This document shows positions 1 through 8,261 of a DNA stretch of 64,000 nt, piece by piece. Both the position numbers and the translations under genes were made by a program. Location: the NCBI RefSeq assembly GCF_001467625.1, contig NZ_LNYB01000051.1, positions 10,662 to 74,661 on the forward strand, given 5' to 3'. The notes beneath the pieces were generated by a model. The model was not told the origin of the DNA. It saw nothing but the letters and a program-made list of their open reading frames with translations, and did no database searches. This DNA comes from Legionella feeleii (GTDB lineage Bacteria; Pseudomonadota; Gammaproteobacteria; Legionellales; Legionellaceae). Within the stretch, counting starts at the first letter, position 1, and every line of letters begins with the position of its first letter.

Positions 1-10
1 CTTTAGCCAT
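1..10 (-). CDS. possible start of a gene leaving the window on the left
   Basis: On the minus strand an ATG at 10-8 begins Met-Ala-Lys and is preceded, about ten bases upstream, by AGAGGA (around 15-20), which is a plausible ribosome binding site. Only three codons are inside the window, so the product cannot be named. The call rests only on the start codon and the spacing of the purine-rich stretch, and it could be chance. Confidence 0.3.
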
Positions 11-119
11 AATTTATCCTCTGAGATAGATTGTGGTTAGCTGGCGGCGGGAATTACCAGTTCCCTCTGTCAGCGCTTATTGCATTTAAACACGTCAAAC
101 GCAGATTTATAGTATTTGA

Positions 120-174
120 TTCTATAGTGCCTTGCAAATGAATTTTTTTAGCTGTTTTAGCAGGCACTATAGAA
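120..174. repeat. 13-bp perfect inverted repeat in the 1-344 gap
   Basis: The arms TTCTATAGTGCCT (120-132) and AGGCACTATAGAA (162-174) are exact reverse complements separated by 29 bases that contain a run of T. There is no T-run after the right arm, so it is not a typical Rho-independent terminator. It could be a protein-binding site or a remnant of a small inverted-repeat element. I see no gene in the rest of 11-344. Confidence 0.6.
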
Positions 175-344
175 AATTCTATTTCCTCTATCACCCTCGT
201 CAAGCCTTTTGCAATAAGGACTCTCCTCCCCCTCTTTCCTATAAACCCCGATGAATACAGTGCCCATGACTTCCTTTTTAGGTAGTGTTTTTTCTAATTT
301 GAAAAAGAAATAATACACCCCTTTCGATTTCAAAGGATTTAGAC

Positions 345-746
345 ATGTCTAATAAAGAGAAAGGGATGACTGCCATACCGCCACTTCTGATCATCGAAGA
401 TAATTTTATCTGCCAGAGAATCTATGTTGCAGCACTGCGTGATTATTATCCTGTCGAATTGGCCAGTAATGCTGAGGAAGCCTTAGAACGACTGGCAGAA
501 CAAGCTTACCAGTGTATTATTTCTGACTTGGGGTTACCGGATAGACCAGGGATTGAATTGTTACCTATTATTCGCAATAGCACACTGAATCAACACACTC
601 CCATCGTGGTTATCTCAGCCCATATGAGCGAGGAGCTGAAACAAATTTGTTTACAGTTGGGAGCTGATAAGGTTTGTGTCAAGCCAATCACCGCAGTGGT
701 ACTACGGGAAATCATTGCAACACTCACAAGAGATCAAGTCTTTTGA
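345..746 (+). CDS. stand-alone response regulator receiver domain protein
   Basis: A 133-residue CheY-like receiver domain with no output domain. The acidic pair E18-D19 follows the first strand, the likely phosphoacceptor is D61 in ISDLGLPD, the conserved Ser/Thr position is S91, and the conserved lysine is K113 in VCVKPI. A protein of this kind takes phosphate from a histidine kinase and signals by protein contact. The ATG at 345 has AAAGGA at 332-337; a second in-frame ATG at 366 also has a good purine-rich stretch before it, so the first seven residues are uncertain. No kinase gene is adjacent, so the partner is unknown. It converges with the membrane protein gene at 817-1212. Confidence 0.88.
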   Translation: MSNKEKGMTAIPPLLIIEDNFICQRIYVAALRDYYPVELASNAEEALERLAEQAYQCIISDLGLPDRPGIELLPIIRNSTLNQHTPIVVISAHMSEELKQICLQLGADKVCVKPITAVVLREIIATLTRDQVF

Positions 747-816
747 AAAAGGGTATTGTCAATATCAATCGGTGTGGGAATGATATGTCCCAAGACCTCG
801 TGCATAGACCCTGCTG

Positions 817-1212
817 TTAGTATTTATCCCTTAAAGCGCTTTGACGGGGTGTTAAAATAGCCAGTACAATCGCGATGATGAATAAAGCAGGAACATCACC
901 ATACAAATGCTCAAAATGCTGTGGGTAATATAATGCCTGGATAGCCATGATACCGCCGTGCACGATACTAGACCAAACAGTAAACCATATTAAACTTAAA
1001 TGCTGAACCGGATTCTTCGCTGCCAGGATTAAAAAAACCCCCAAGGTTGCATAAACCCCTACTATCATTTGTAAATAGACGTTATGCCCAACCAGGTGCC
1101 ATGCCCAGCCTGAAGGCCATAAAAAAGTTAATGGGTACACCCCGAAGATAAAAATCAATCCAATAATAACCAAGGCAATTCGAAGCACTTTGTAACCGTT
1201 TTTGGCGTCCAT
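817..1212 (-). CDS. small integral membrane protein, possibly DUF6632-like
   Basis: 131 residues with four hydrophobic segments at roughly residues 10-30, 45-65, 72-92 and 105-122. The central segments carry polar residues, including HLVGHNVYLQM and SSIVHGG, so histidines lie within or next to the membrane. The layout resembles the small four-helix family DUF6632; I recall this only from its general look. No enzymatic motif is visible. The gene converges with the receiver-domain gene and has its own upstream region (1213-1479), which it shares with the divergent 1480 gene. Confidence 0.7.
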   Translation of the reverse strand: MDAKNGYKVLRIALVIIGLIFIFGVYPLTFLWPSGWAWHLVGHNVYLQMIVGVYATLGVFLILAAKNPVQHLSLIWFTVWSSIVHGGIMAIQALYYPQHFEHLYGDVPALFIIAIVLAILTPRQSALRDKY

Positions 1213-1479
1213 GATAATCTCGGCTAGAAAGACCTTATATTTATTTTAGCATGAGGATTATCATACGTTATTCGGGGGGAATCTATCCTTACCTCCCCCC
1301 TCATCGTATACCGACGCTTTCCTTCTCTTGCAGCATGAATTCTGTGATCTCCGCTAAAAGACGTGCAGATGCTTAACCGTTACCCTCTTTCCTATTTTGG
1401 CGAATACTAACACCCGCCACGCCATTCCCCCTCACGTAAAATGCTAAACTAAAAAAAGGTAACATCATTCGGCTGAGAC

Positions 1480-2046
1480 ATGAGTCTTTTTAACGGGATG
1501 AAAACGCGATTTATTGTTATTTTTACAATAACCTTTGTCGTCATTACTGCCCTACTTTTTGTATATTCAATCCACGTGCGCAGGCAGACAATTGATTATT
1601 ACAAATTATTTTTTAAGCAGTGGGAGTCACAGCAACCTAATAACTATTTATTAACGTACAGCAGCAGCAATTATGGTAACTGTACATATACAATCAAGGT
1701 AGCTAATGGAATGCCTAAAATTGTTAAAACAGCTCATTCCGCGAATAATGATTTTTGTGAATATCTTACACCATCATGGCTAAATGAAGAGCAACCAATG
1801 ACGAGCTTGTTTAATGATTTGATTCAATTAAATTATCCCCGGTGTGGAGCAAACGGTTGTATCTGCGACAATATTAATAACTTAACAGTTAAATTTGATA
1901 AACAATTAGGCTACATTCAGTCATGGAAAGAAATAAACTCAGGTGGCTTTACCCCGTATCGTACTGCAAGATTTTCCCTGGGTATTTCTTGCCATACGAT
2001 GTATTCTCAACCTGTTGATTTTTCGGTATATCTAAGGCCCTTATAA
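1480..2046 (+). CDS. membrane-anchored periplasmic protein, DUF6174-like
   Basis: 188 residues. A transmembrane segment at about residues 11-28 is followed by a hydrophilic domain with several cysteines (around NYGNCTYTI and CGANGCICDN) that could form disulphides in the periplasm. The order of a Cys-rich beta strand, an exposed VANG turn and a later VKFDKQLGYIQSW segment recalls DUF6174 domains. The function of that family is not known to me. The gene is followed without a gap by the 2047 gene, so the two are probably translated together. The start at 1480 has only a weak ribosome binding site; Met at 1498 is an alternative. Confidence 0.65.
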   Translation: MSLFNGMKTRFIVIFTITFVVITALLFVYSIHVRRQTIDYYKLFFKQWESQQPNNYLLTYSSSNYGNCTYTIKVANGMPKIVKTAHSANNDFCEYLTPSWLNEEQPMTSLFNDLIQLNYPRCGANGCICDNINNLTVKFDKQLGYIQSWKEINSGGFTPYRTARFSLGISCHTMYSQPVDFSVYLRPL

Positions 2047-2487
2047 ATGAGAATAAATTGGATATTATCGATTCTTTTTTGTAGAAAAATACTCAGATCC
2101 AGTGAGAGCGGGCTCTTTTTTTTATTACAGCTTATCTTATTCCTGGAGTTCTGCGTCTTTCTAAGTCATTATCTGCCGTTTGACATACTCTATGAGAGGC
2201 TATTTTTATTTATAGTTTTGCTTATTTTATTTAATCTAATTTTGCTTGCCTGCTTCAAAACACATTCTTTTTTTTCTTATAACAATTCTTTCCTTATTAG
2301 TCTTTGGATATATACCTTCATTATTGTTATAGAACAGCTTCTGTTAATGCTCGTTTCTCCCTACCTGGTATCAGAGAAAGTAGTTTACCTGTGGGCAGTC
2401 TATTTTTTAATTTACTCACTCTTTGCTTATCTATGGGGATTTATGATGTTTATTAATATCTTAACTTTTTTTATTTCAAAGAAATGA
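2047..2487 (+). CDS. hydrophobic four-helix membrane protein
   Basis: 146 residues, very rich in Phe, Leu and Ile, with four predicted membrane segments at about 22-45, 50-72, 82-105 and 115-142. The ATG directly follows the TAA of the preceding gene (2044-2046), which suggests translational coupling. Base composition is extremely T-rich. I recognise no family. A shorter, internally deleted copy of the last part of this gene lies at 10054-10166, so it has been duplicated at least once. The expected role is membrane-bound and linked to the 1480 product, but this is inference from the order only. Confidence 0.65.
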   Translation: MRINWILSILFCRKILRSSESGLFFLLQLILFLEFCVFLSHYLPFDILYERLFLFIVLLILFNLILLACFKTHSFFSYNNSFLISLWIYTFIIVIEQLLLMLVSPYLVSEKVVYLWAVYFLIYSLFAYLWGFMMFINILTFFISKK

Positions 2488-2837
2488 AAACCTAGAGCCA
2501 AGTTTAAGTCTACTCCTGGCTATCAATTGGCAATGGAAGGTACCTTATGGTAAGGCATGGAAAAATAACCAAGTAGCAGTTTGTCGTGTTATGCCTCCTC
2601 CAATGCTTATATCTAGTTGAGTTAACATTCAGAGTAACAGAATTTTCAAAGGTGGCTGCCTACTTTAGCATGAAGATAACTAATACAGAGGGCCATGACC
2701 AAGTATCATTAAATCAACAATTGCCTAAGGACTCATTAGGCTCGATGAAAGAAGATTCTCCATATACGCCTTTGCTTCCATCATCGCAGGCAGGCTGCTA
2801 TTTTATAATCAAAAAAAACCATTTTAGGGGATTTGTT

Positions 2838-3743
2838 ATGCATAGTAAAAATGAGTTGAATAAGAGCTCAATCAATATTTCTAAAATTAATCATAGAGCG
2901 AGGCATAACACTAGCAGAAAACAGGATCTAACAAAACGATACTCTGTTAATTTTATAGAAGATCAACTCTTCTTTTCCAAGAAGAAAAGAATATCTTCCC
3001 CCTTCCACGCAAATCAAGAGAGCAACAATAGAATCAGGCCTAATATCATGGAGGTGTGTTATGAAGATAAAGCCTTGTGGAAGGCATTAAAGGAGGTAGA
3101 AGCCGCTTGTTGTTTTGGTAAACCGGTAAACTGCTACTTCTTCTTATCTTATTACAAATTTAAAAAGAGGAAAGAAAGAGCGGAACCTGACTCATTTCGA
3201 GCTATCTATAATAAATTTATCAAGGATGATGCTCGATTTCTTTTAAACCTTCCTTATGCAATAACCCTAACTGCAGAAACTGTTTACTCCAAAATAGAGA
3301 ATATGGATGAGTGGGAAAGTGATGACGACCTTCATGAGGCAATTCAAGCTCTGGATGCAGTATATCGAGAAGTATCCAAGATCATGATACAATTTTGGCC
3401 GCTTCTTGAACAATATATTAAAAATCAAGAAAATTTGACAGACAAAGTTATTCCTACTCTTCTGGCTATTGTTGAACACTATGAAAAAAAATCACCCATT
3501 CTATGTAAGGACATTAAAGATATTATTGCACAGAGAACTGACCATAGAGAGTTGGTATTCAACACGTTCAAAAAAATCCTTCTGTTAATAATTGGTGACT
3601 TGATGAGATTAAGTGAAGCTCATGGAAAAAAAGACAATAGTTATTTAGTTGAAGCCACCTCTAGTCTGATGAAAATACGCAGTGAGAGGAACGAATCGGA
3701 TGAAGACGAAAATTCATCAGAATTTAAAATTAATAGGCTATAA
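2838..3743 (+). CDS. hypothetical hydrophilic protein, candidate Dot/Icm effector
   Basis: 301 residues if translation starts at the ATG at 2838, which has AGGGG at 2826-2830. The reading frame is open further upstream to 2586 but lacks a good ribosome binding site there. The first ~50 residues are basic and Asn/Ser-rich; the rest is predicted helical. The C-terminal end carries a dense acidic/Ser stretch (ESDEDENSSE) just before the last few residues, which is the E-block type of signal described for Legionella Dot/Icm substrates. No transmembrane segment, signal peptide or enzyme motif is seen. Effector status is inference from composition and genomic setting; I recognise no homologue. Confidence 0.6.
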   Translation: MHSKNELNKSSINISKINHRARHNTSRKQDLTKRYSVNFIEDQLFFSKKKRISSPFHANQESNNRIRPNIMEVCYEDKALWKALKEVEAACCFGKPVNCYFFLSYYKFKKRKERAEPDSFRAIYNKFIKDDARFLLNLPYAITLTAETVYSKIENMDEWESDDDLHEAIQALDAVYREVSKIMIQFWPLLEQYIKNQENLTDKVIPTLLAIVEHYEKKSPILCKDIKDIIAQRTDHRELVFNTFKKILLLIIGDLMRLSEAHGKKDNSYLVEATSSLMKIRSERNESDEDENSSEFKINRL

Positions 3744-3907
3744 ATTATGGCGTTGCAGAATATTGAATTATCCTCTTAGAACAAGATGCATTTGATCCTC
3801 CTATGCAACATCATTATTTACGGTTTGAGTATCTCTTCCGGGTCGTCCCGATGGATCTACGCAAACCATCTGTTCTATTACATTCCCTACTAATCCTGCA
3901 CTATTAA

Positions 3908-4538
3908 CTTGAAAAATTAAAATACAGGAGTAATTATTCACCACGTTCACCGAAAAGCCACAAAAGAAAGCACCCTCATCAATCTTCATCCCTAGTCCGG
4001 CCTAAAGAAGAACCTAAGTCCGTTGCTAAAAGAAGCAGAGTTAATGATTTGCAGGCTCCTTTCTCTGAGCCATCAACGAATGCTACTGTTGGTTTGGATA
4101 GGGTGGATACCTCCGATGAGACAGTCAGATCTTCTAAAGAAGAGTTATTGGCTTCTACTTATGAGGTATAAGTATTTTATTGATTAAAACAGAGTGATGT
4201 AAAAATTGAAAGTTTGCATACTTTGGTAGAATTTGAAGATAAAGCTGGATTGTTTTTTTATCTCGTCAGATTTTCATAAACAAGGATTAAGAAGAAAAAT
4301 GTGGCATGCCGGATCAAGAGGGCCGTTTTATGACTGACTGATATACCCCGGTACAACAGACGACCTTCATATCAAGATAGATGATAGCTCCAGACTACAA
4401 AACTAATTATCTCAACCAGAAATCGATAGCCTTTGGGGTTCCTGCCAGCATGGCTCTACACCTTTTTCAAAAGGTGAAATTTTAGTATACGGCTAACTTG
4501 ACGATGTCCCGAAGACAATAGAAGATTTGTCCTACTGA
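3908..4538 (+). pseudogene. decayed coding region, effector-like remnant
   Basis: The plus strand reads as protein in one frame from 3908 to about 4256, with stops at 4169-4171 and 4181-4183. After a run of T the coding character moves to a second frame from about 4257 to 4538, with stops at 4335-4337, 4404-4406, 4494-4496 and 4536-4538. Between stops the peptides are hydrophilic and well composed, for example SPRSPKSHKRKHPH and GTTDDLHIKIDDSSR. No good start codon exists at the left end. The pattern fits a gene that decayed by several nonsense changes and at least one frameshift. The product is not recognised. Residual coding-like sequence also exists between 3748 and 3907. Confidence 0.5.
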
Positions 4539-4852
4539 GTACAAGAAAAATAACCTCCATCGATATTCAAGGTTGCAAAACAATTGAAAAGGTAATCATC
4601 TTTTGGTAATTGTGAGTTCTTATCGAGAAATGTATAATATTGGCTCTCTATTTCATTAAATAATCGTCCAGTATCAGGTTGTTGTTCCATATTTTTTTTA
4701 AACTCACGCAAACTTTGACGTTTTTGATCAGGAGACAAAGCTTTTTTTAACTGACTATGTAATTGATTTAGACACCAAGCATATCGCTCCGCAGTAGTTC
4801 CCTCTAGATTACACGTTATTTCTTTATGATCAGCTCCTTGAAAGAATCTCAT
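4532..4852 (-). CDS. small hypothetical protein
   Basis: 106 residues, mainly helical and charged, with Cys residues near the N-terminus, in the middle and at the very end (SCTQ). The ATG at 4852 is preceded by AAGGGAGA at a good distance. It lies 147 bases downstream of the 5000-6253 gene on the same strand, so it may share a transcript with that candidate effector or have its own promoter. Its 3' end overlaps the last bases of the decayed plus-strand region. No family is recognised. Confidence 0.6.
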   Translation of the reverse strand: MRFFQGADHKEITCNLEGTTAERYAWCLNQLHSQLKKALSPDQKRQSLREFKKNMEQQPDTGRLFNEIESQYYTFLDKNSQLPKDDYLFNCFATLNIDGGYFSCTQ

Positions 4853-4999
4853 AATTTTCTCCCTTTCTGATTCATTGTTTACTTAGCACAAGTTTAATTT
4901 AATTCTATAAGTTTTGCATGGAAAAATTGCTAATTTCCAAGGTTAAGTGGAAATTCTTTTTCTCCTTCTTGTTCAGGGATGACATTACGGTTATCACTC

Positions 5000-6253
5000 T
5001 TATACATTATAAATTTGAGTGGAATCGCTTTCTAATTGCGAACTTTGGGAAGTTGTATGTCTCAATCTTTCTTGAAGTTCATTATCACTACAAGTTTTAC
5101 AATAGTGATTGACGATCTGTAAAAACTCTTGTTTTGTGGCTTCAAAACCATAATTGCGAGTATTATTTTGGGTTAGTTCCAGTATCTGTTCTTTAGAACT
5201 AGGGTTTTCCTCTATATAATGTTTAATTACAGTTGTTGATTGCGAATTTTTTACCATTTCTGGTGATAGTTGATTCCAAGTTACAGAGAAAAGCCTTTCG
5301 CCCTCTTGTTTGGCTTGTGATCCTAACCTTTCGTGTAAGTCAGGAGGGAATGTTGCGACAATAAAAGAATGGTCTAAAGCAAAAATCGAGCAACTACAGC
5401 TATCTTTCTGCAATGACCCTTTAATTGTAGGTGGATCGACTTTGCCCGATGGAATGTCGGGGCTTTTTACATAGATTACTTTATCAATGAGGTGACTGAA
5501 GTTAGGCATCTGATGAAATCTATTTTGTCGGGAATCATCCGCAGCGTCGATAACCAAGCAGGAACGGTTTTTTTTATCAATGTCGAGCACTGTATAATGA
5601 GGACCTGATTTTACGATAATTTGAATTCTATTACTTCCTGATTTATCCTCACTAATTACCCGATCAATTTCCTCAAAGAGAAGTTTATTCTCTCGTCTAG
5701 TATGTGCTATCTTCCCCTCTTCTTTTTCCATCAAAAGCTCTTCTTGATTTGAGGGAAGCATGATGGTGAATGGATTCGCATCGACGAGATAGCCATTGTA
5801 AGATTGTTTCTGGCTCCTATCGTGCATCATAAGCAGGACTAATTCATCACGATGATCAGAAGGCGTGCTAAAATCAGTGATCTGTTTTTTTAATTTATTT
5901 TTAGTTGGCTCATGTATTGCTACAACAGATTGTGAAAAATTTTGCTCATCCTCCAAAAAAACCGCTGCATATTTTGAATTAATGTCTAATGTCGATAATT
6001 CTTGGAATATTTGATGCGCTTGGTCATATCCTTTGTCTAGGACATACTGCTTAATTTTTTTGAAGATTTCACTTAAACTAAGTTGATTTTTTGTTAGATC
6101 ACCGAAGATTATTTCTACAAAATTAAAATCAGGAATTTTTTCTTTATTATCTTCATTGCTATCAATATATGCATCTAAAGCATCCCATAGGCCATCTCTA
6201 AATGTTTTTGCGCTTTCAGTATCTAAAGCTTCCTTAAAGAATGGCTGTTGCAT
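5000..6253 (-). CDS. candidate YopJ/CE-clan-like effector
   Basis: 417 residues without signal peptide or membrane segment. The region of residues 205-300 has the layout of the clan CE cysteine peptidase/acetyltransferase fold (YopJ, AvrA, HopZ): H219 in GPHYTVLDID, an acidic residue D236 in CLVIDAADD, and Gln/Cys in SLQKDSCSCSIFALDHS with Q282 and C288 (or C286). The spacing His to acid (17) and acid to Cys (about 52) is close to YopJ (19 and 44). About 200 residues precede the core and about 115 follow it. YopJ proteins acetylate host kinases or act on ubiquitin-like proteins. The fold is inferred from motifs only. Ribosome binding site AAGGAAG lies before the ATG at 6253. Confidence 0.6.
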   Translation of the reverse strand: MQQPFFKEALDTESAKTFRDGLWDALDAYIDSNEDNKEKIPDFNFVEIIFGDLTKNQLSLSEIFKKIKQYVLDKGYDQAHQIFQELSTLDINSKYAAVFLEDEQNFSQSVVAIHEPTKNKLKKQITDFSTPSDHRDELVLLMMHDRSQKQSYNGYLVDANPFTIMLPSNQEELLMEKEEGKIAHTRRENKLLFEEIDRVISEDKSGSNRIQIIVKSGPHYTVLDIDKKNRSCLVIDAADDSRQNRFHQMPNFSHLIDKVIYVKSPDIPSGKVDPPTIKGSLQKDSCSCSIFALDHSFIVATFPPDLHERLGSQAKQEGERLFSVTWNQLSPEMVKNSQSTTVIKHYIEENPSSKEQILELTQNNTRNYGFEATKQEFLQIVNHYCKTCSDNELQERLRHTTSQSSQLESDSTQIYNV

Positions 6254-6500
6254 TTTTGTCTTCCTTGAATTTTTTTCAAGTATAGTCGATGTTTTATTAA
6301 ATTACTTAGGAATCAAAAAGGCTTAGTATTTTCAGGAGTATTATACGATTATATGCTATAGTATAACTGGGTCTGCACTATCTTAAGATTAAGTAGCCAT
6401 CTATTTTCTTCTTATTTGCCTATCTTGCGAAATGCCATCTTAACAATGTTATTTCTTCAATTTATCTTGCTATCTTTATTTATAGGATTTAGGGGTGCTT

Positions 6501-6725
6501 ATGAACCACAACACGTGCCATTACTGTTTGGAAGAGAACGATTATTTTTCAATAAGAGGGCAATACAAAGTAGCAAATGGAGAATTTCTCTGTTATCGAC
6601 TATGCAAATCATGCTCCAATAAGTTCATTGGAATTAATTCCTATTCTGATAAAGAAGGTCGTCATATCTTCTTAAATACCGTAAAAGCTAATGCAAAAAA
6701 ATACCCGCAATATGTTGAAAATTAG
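6501..6725 (+). CDS. small four-cysteine zinc-ribbon-like protein
   Basis: 74 residues starting at the ATG at 6501, which has AGGGG at 6491-6495. Two Cys-x-x-Cys pairs, C6/C9 and C35/C38, separated by 25 residues, fit a small zinc-binding ribbon. The remainder is basic and ends in a helix. Such proteins may bind nucleic acid, or may be a short metal-binding domain of unknown use. A GTG at 6495 is in frame but would place the ribosome binding site inside the start. It precedes the RRM gene by 44 bases and may be cotranscribed with it. Confidence 0.6.
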   Translation: MNHNTCHYCLEENDYFSIRGQYKVANGEFLCYRLCKSCSNKFIGINSYSDKEGRHIFLNTVKANAKKYPQYVEN

Positions 6726-6769
6726 AATTAACTGCAAATTTTCCAATCATTAAGAGTCAAAGGGTTATT

Positions 6770-7051
6770 ATGAAATTTAATAAAATATATATAGGTTCTT
6801 TGTCAACAAGTACCACTGAACAAGATCTAAAGAACATGTTCTCAGAATTCGGTTCTATTAATGAAATTAAATTTATAACTGATATGTATACCGGAATATC
6901 CAAAGGATTTGCATTTATTACTTATACATCTAGTTCTAGCGCATCAAAAGCTTTAATTATGAACGAAAAAGAATTTAATGATAGGACAATGCGAGTCAGT
7001 ATAGCCAGAAAAAAAGAAAGCGGTTCCCAGGACAGACAAGGCAAATGGTAA
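6770..7051 (+). CDS. single-domain RNA recognition motif (RRM) protein
   Basis: 93 residues formed almost entirely by one RRM fold. RNP-2 is KIYIGSL at residues 5-11 and RNP-1 is SKGFAFITY around residues 44-52, each with the aromatic residues that stack on RNA bases. The C-terminal tail is basic (RKKESGSQDRQGK). Bacterial RRM proteins of this small glycine-tail type occur in cyanobacteria and some proteobacteria, where they bind single-stranded RNA; their targets are mostly unknown. The ATG has a modest purine stretch upstream (AAAGGG). Setting between a zinc-ribbon gene and a desaturase gene gives no clear pathway. Confidence 0.9.
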   Translation: MKFNKIYIGSLSTSTTEQDLKNMFSEFGSINEIKFITDMYTGISKGFAFITYTSSSSASKALIMNEKEFNDRTMRVSIARKKESGSQDRQGKW

Positions 7052-7173
7052 GATGAAAACCGGTTAAATAGAGATTTATTTCTTTAGAAAATACCATGGA
7101 GCTTTTGTATATTTCTCTTATCCTAAATTTAATTTAGATGGAATCATTCATCTAGAACCAAGGTTTTCTATAT

Positions 7174-8259
7174 ATGATTAATTTTAAGCAATCTGACTTG
7201 CATAGCTTACTGAGACAAAAAGTAAACGCTCACTTTAAGGAAGCAAATGTTTCTAAATACGGTGGTTATACTATCGTCCTAAAAAGCATTATTCTTTTAT
7301 TAATGCTTTTTATCCCATACAGCTTATTATTCATTGGCAATCATAGTAGCTTAACTATGCTTCTACTCGCAGCTACTATGGGTGTTGCAATAGCTGGATT
7401 GGGTATGAGTGTAATGCATGATTGTATTCATGGCTCATTTTCATCATCATCCAGGGTTAATACTTTGTGGGGTACAATTATCTATGTGCTTATTTCAGGA
7501 GGGAATCCTATTTGCTGGCGTTTACAGCATAATGTTCTTCACCATCGGTACACTAACATTCATGGTGTTGATGAAGATCTAAACCCTTATGGATTTATGC
7601 GCTTTAGTCCACATGATAAAGAAAAATCTTTTTTTAGGTTCCAACATATCTATGCTATTTTCTTATATTCTTTGACTACTTTAATCTGGGTATTTCATAA
7701 AGAATTTTTCCAATTAAAGAGATACTTTTCGATAGGGTTAATCAAATCAAAGGAACAATACAGGCGAGAACTTTCTTTTTTGGTTATTTCAAAAATCCTT
7801 TACTTTAGTTATATCCTTGTTATCCCTTTATTTTTTTTAAATATCAATATTTTTCAATGGATTATCGGCTTTATAGTGATGCAGTCCGTTACTGGTCTTA
7901 TTCTGGCATTGGTATTTCAGTTAGCGCATGTTATTGAAAATACAGATTATCCATTACCCGATGAAGGTAATAATATTGGTCATGACTGGGCAAGCCATCA
8001 AGTAAAAACCACAACAAATTTTTCTCCCAATAATCGTCTTTTAACTTGGTTTATTGGTGGATTAAATTATCAAATTGAGCACCACTTTTTCCCCACTATT
8101 TCTCATATTCATTATCCCAAAATTGCGAAGCTGATTGAGCAGGCGATAAAAGAATATGGACTTACATACAGATGTTATCCAACTTTTAGGCAAGCCATAA
8201 AAGCCCATTTTAAACACCTTCATAATCTGGGGAATCACAAGAGGGTATTAAAGACTTAA
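7174..8259 (+). CDS. membrane fatty acid desaturase, front-end type
   Basis: 361 residues with hydrophobic segments at about 35-55, 60-80, 160-178, 203-225 and 228-250. The three histidine boxes of membrane di-iron desaturases are present: H82-x3-H86 in HDCIH, H119 with H123-H124 in HNVLHH, and Q300-x-x-H303-H304 in QIEHH. Gln in place of the first His of box three marks the acyl-CoA/acyl-lipid front-end group (delta-5/delta-6, linoleoyl-CoA type). No fused cytochrome b5 domain is present, so an external electron donor is needed. It probably adjusts membrane lipids or makes a polyunsaturated acyl chain. It lies just after the RRM gene but with a 122-base gap. Confidence 0.9.
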   Translation: MINFKQSDLHSLLRQKVNAHFKEANVSKYGGYTIVLKSIILLLMLFIPYSLLFIGNHSSLTMLLLAATMGVAIAGLGMSVMHDCIHGSFSSSSRVNTLWGTIIYVLISGGNPICWRLQHNVLHHRYTNIHGVDEDLNPYGFMRFSPHDKEKSFFRFQHIYAIFLYSLTTLIWVFHKEFFQLKRYFSIGLIKSKEQYRRELSFLVISKILYFSYILVIPLFFLNINIFQWIIGFIVMQSVTGLILALVFQLAHVIENTDYPLPDEGNNIGHDWASHQVKTTTNFSPNNRLLTWFIGGLNYQIEHHFFPTISHIHYPKIAKLIEQAIKEYGLTYRCYPTFRQAIKAHFKHLHNLGNHKRVLKT

Positions 8260-8261
8260 CA

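Noticed and set aside
2586..2837. N-terminal extension of the 2838 gene
   Set aside because: No ribosome binding site precedes the upstream starts, and the ATG at 2838 has AGGGG at the right distance.
3801..3989. 62-residue minus-strand frame in the decayed region
   Set aside because: The plus strand at the same place reads as a better-composed decayed coding sequence.
3908..4538. Use of an alternative genetic code or stop-codon recoding to explain the internal stops
   Set aside because: All three stop codons occur, a frame change is also needed, and every intact neighbour uses normal stops.
6416..6622. 68-residue hydrophobic frame overlapping the zinc-ribbon gene
   Set aside because: It overlaps the better supported 6501-6725 frame, which has AGGGG before its ATG and two Cys-x-x-Cys pairs.
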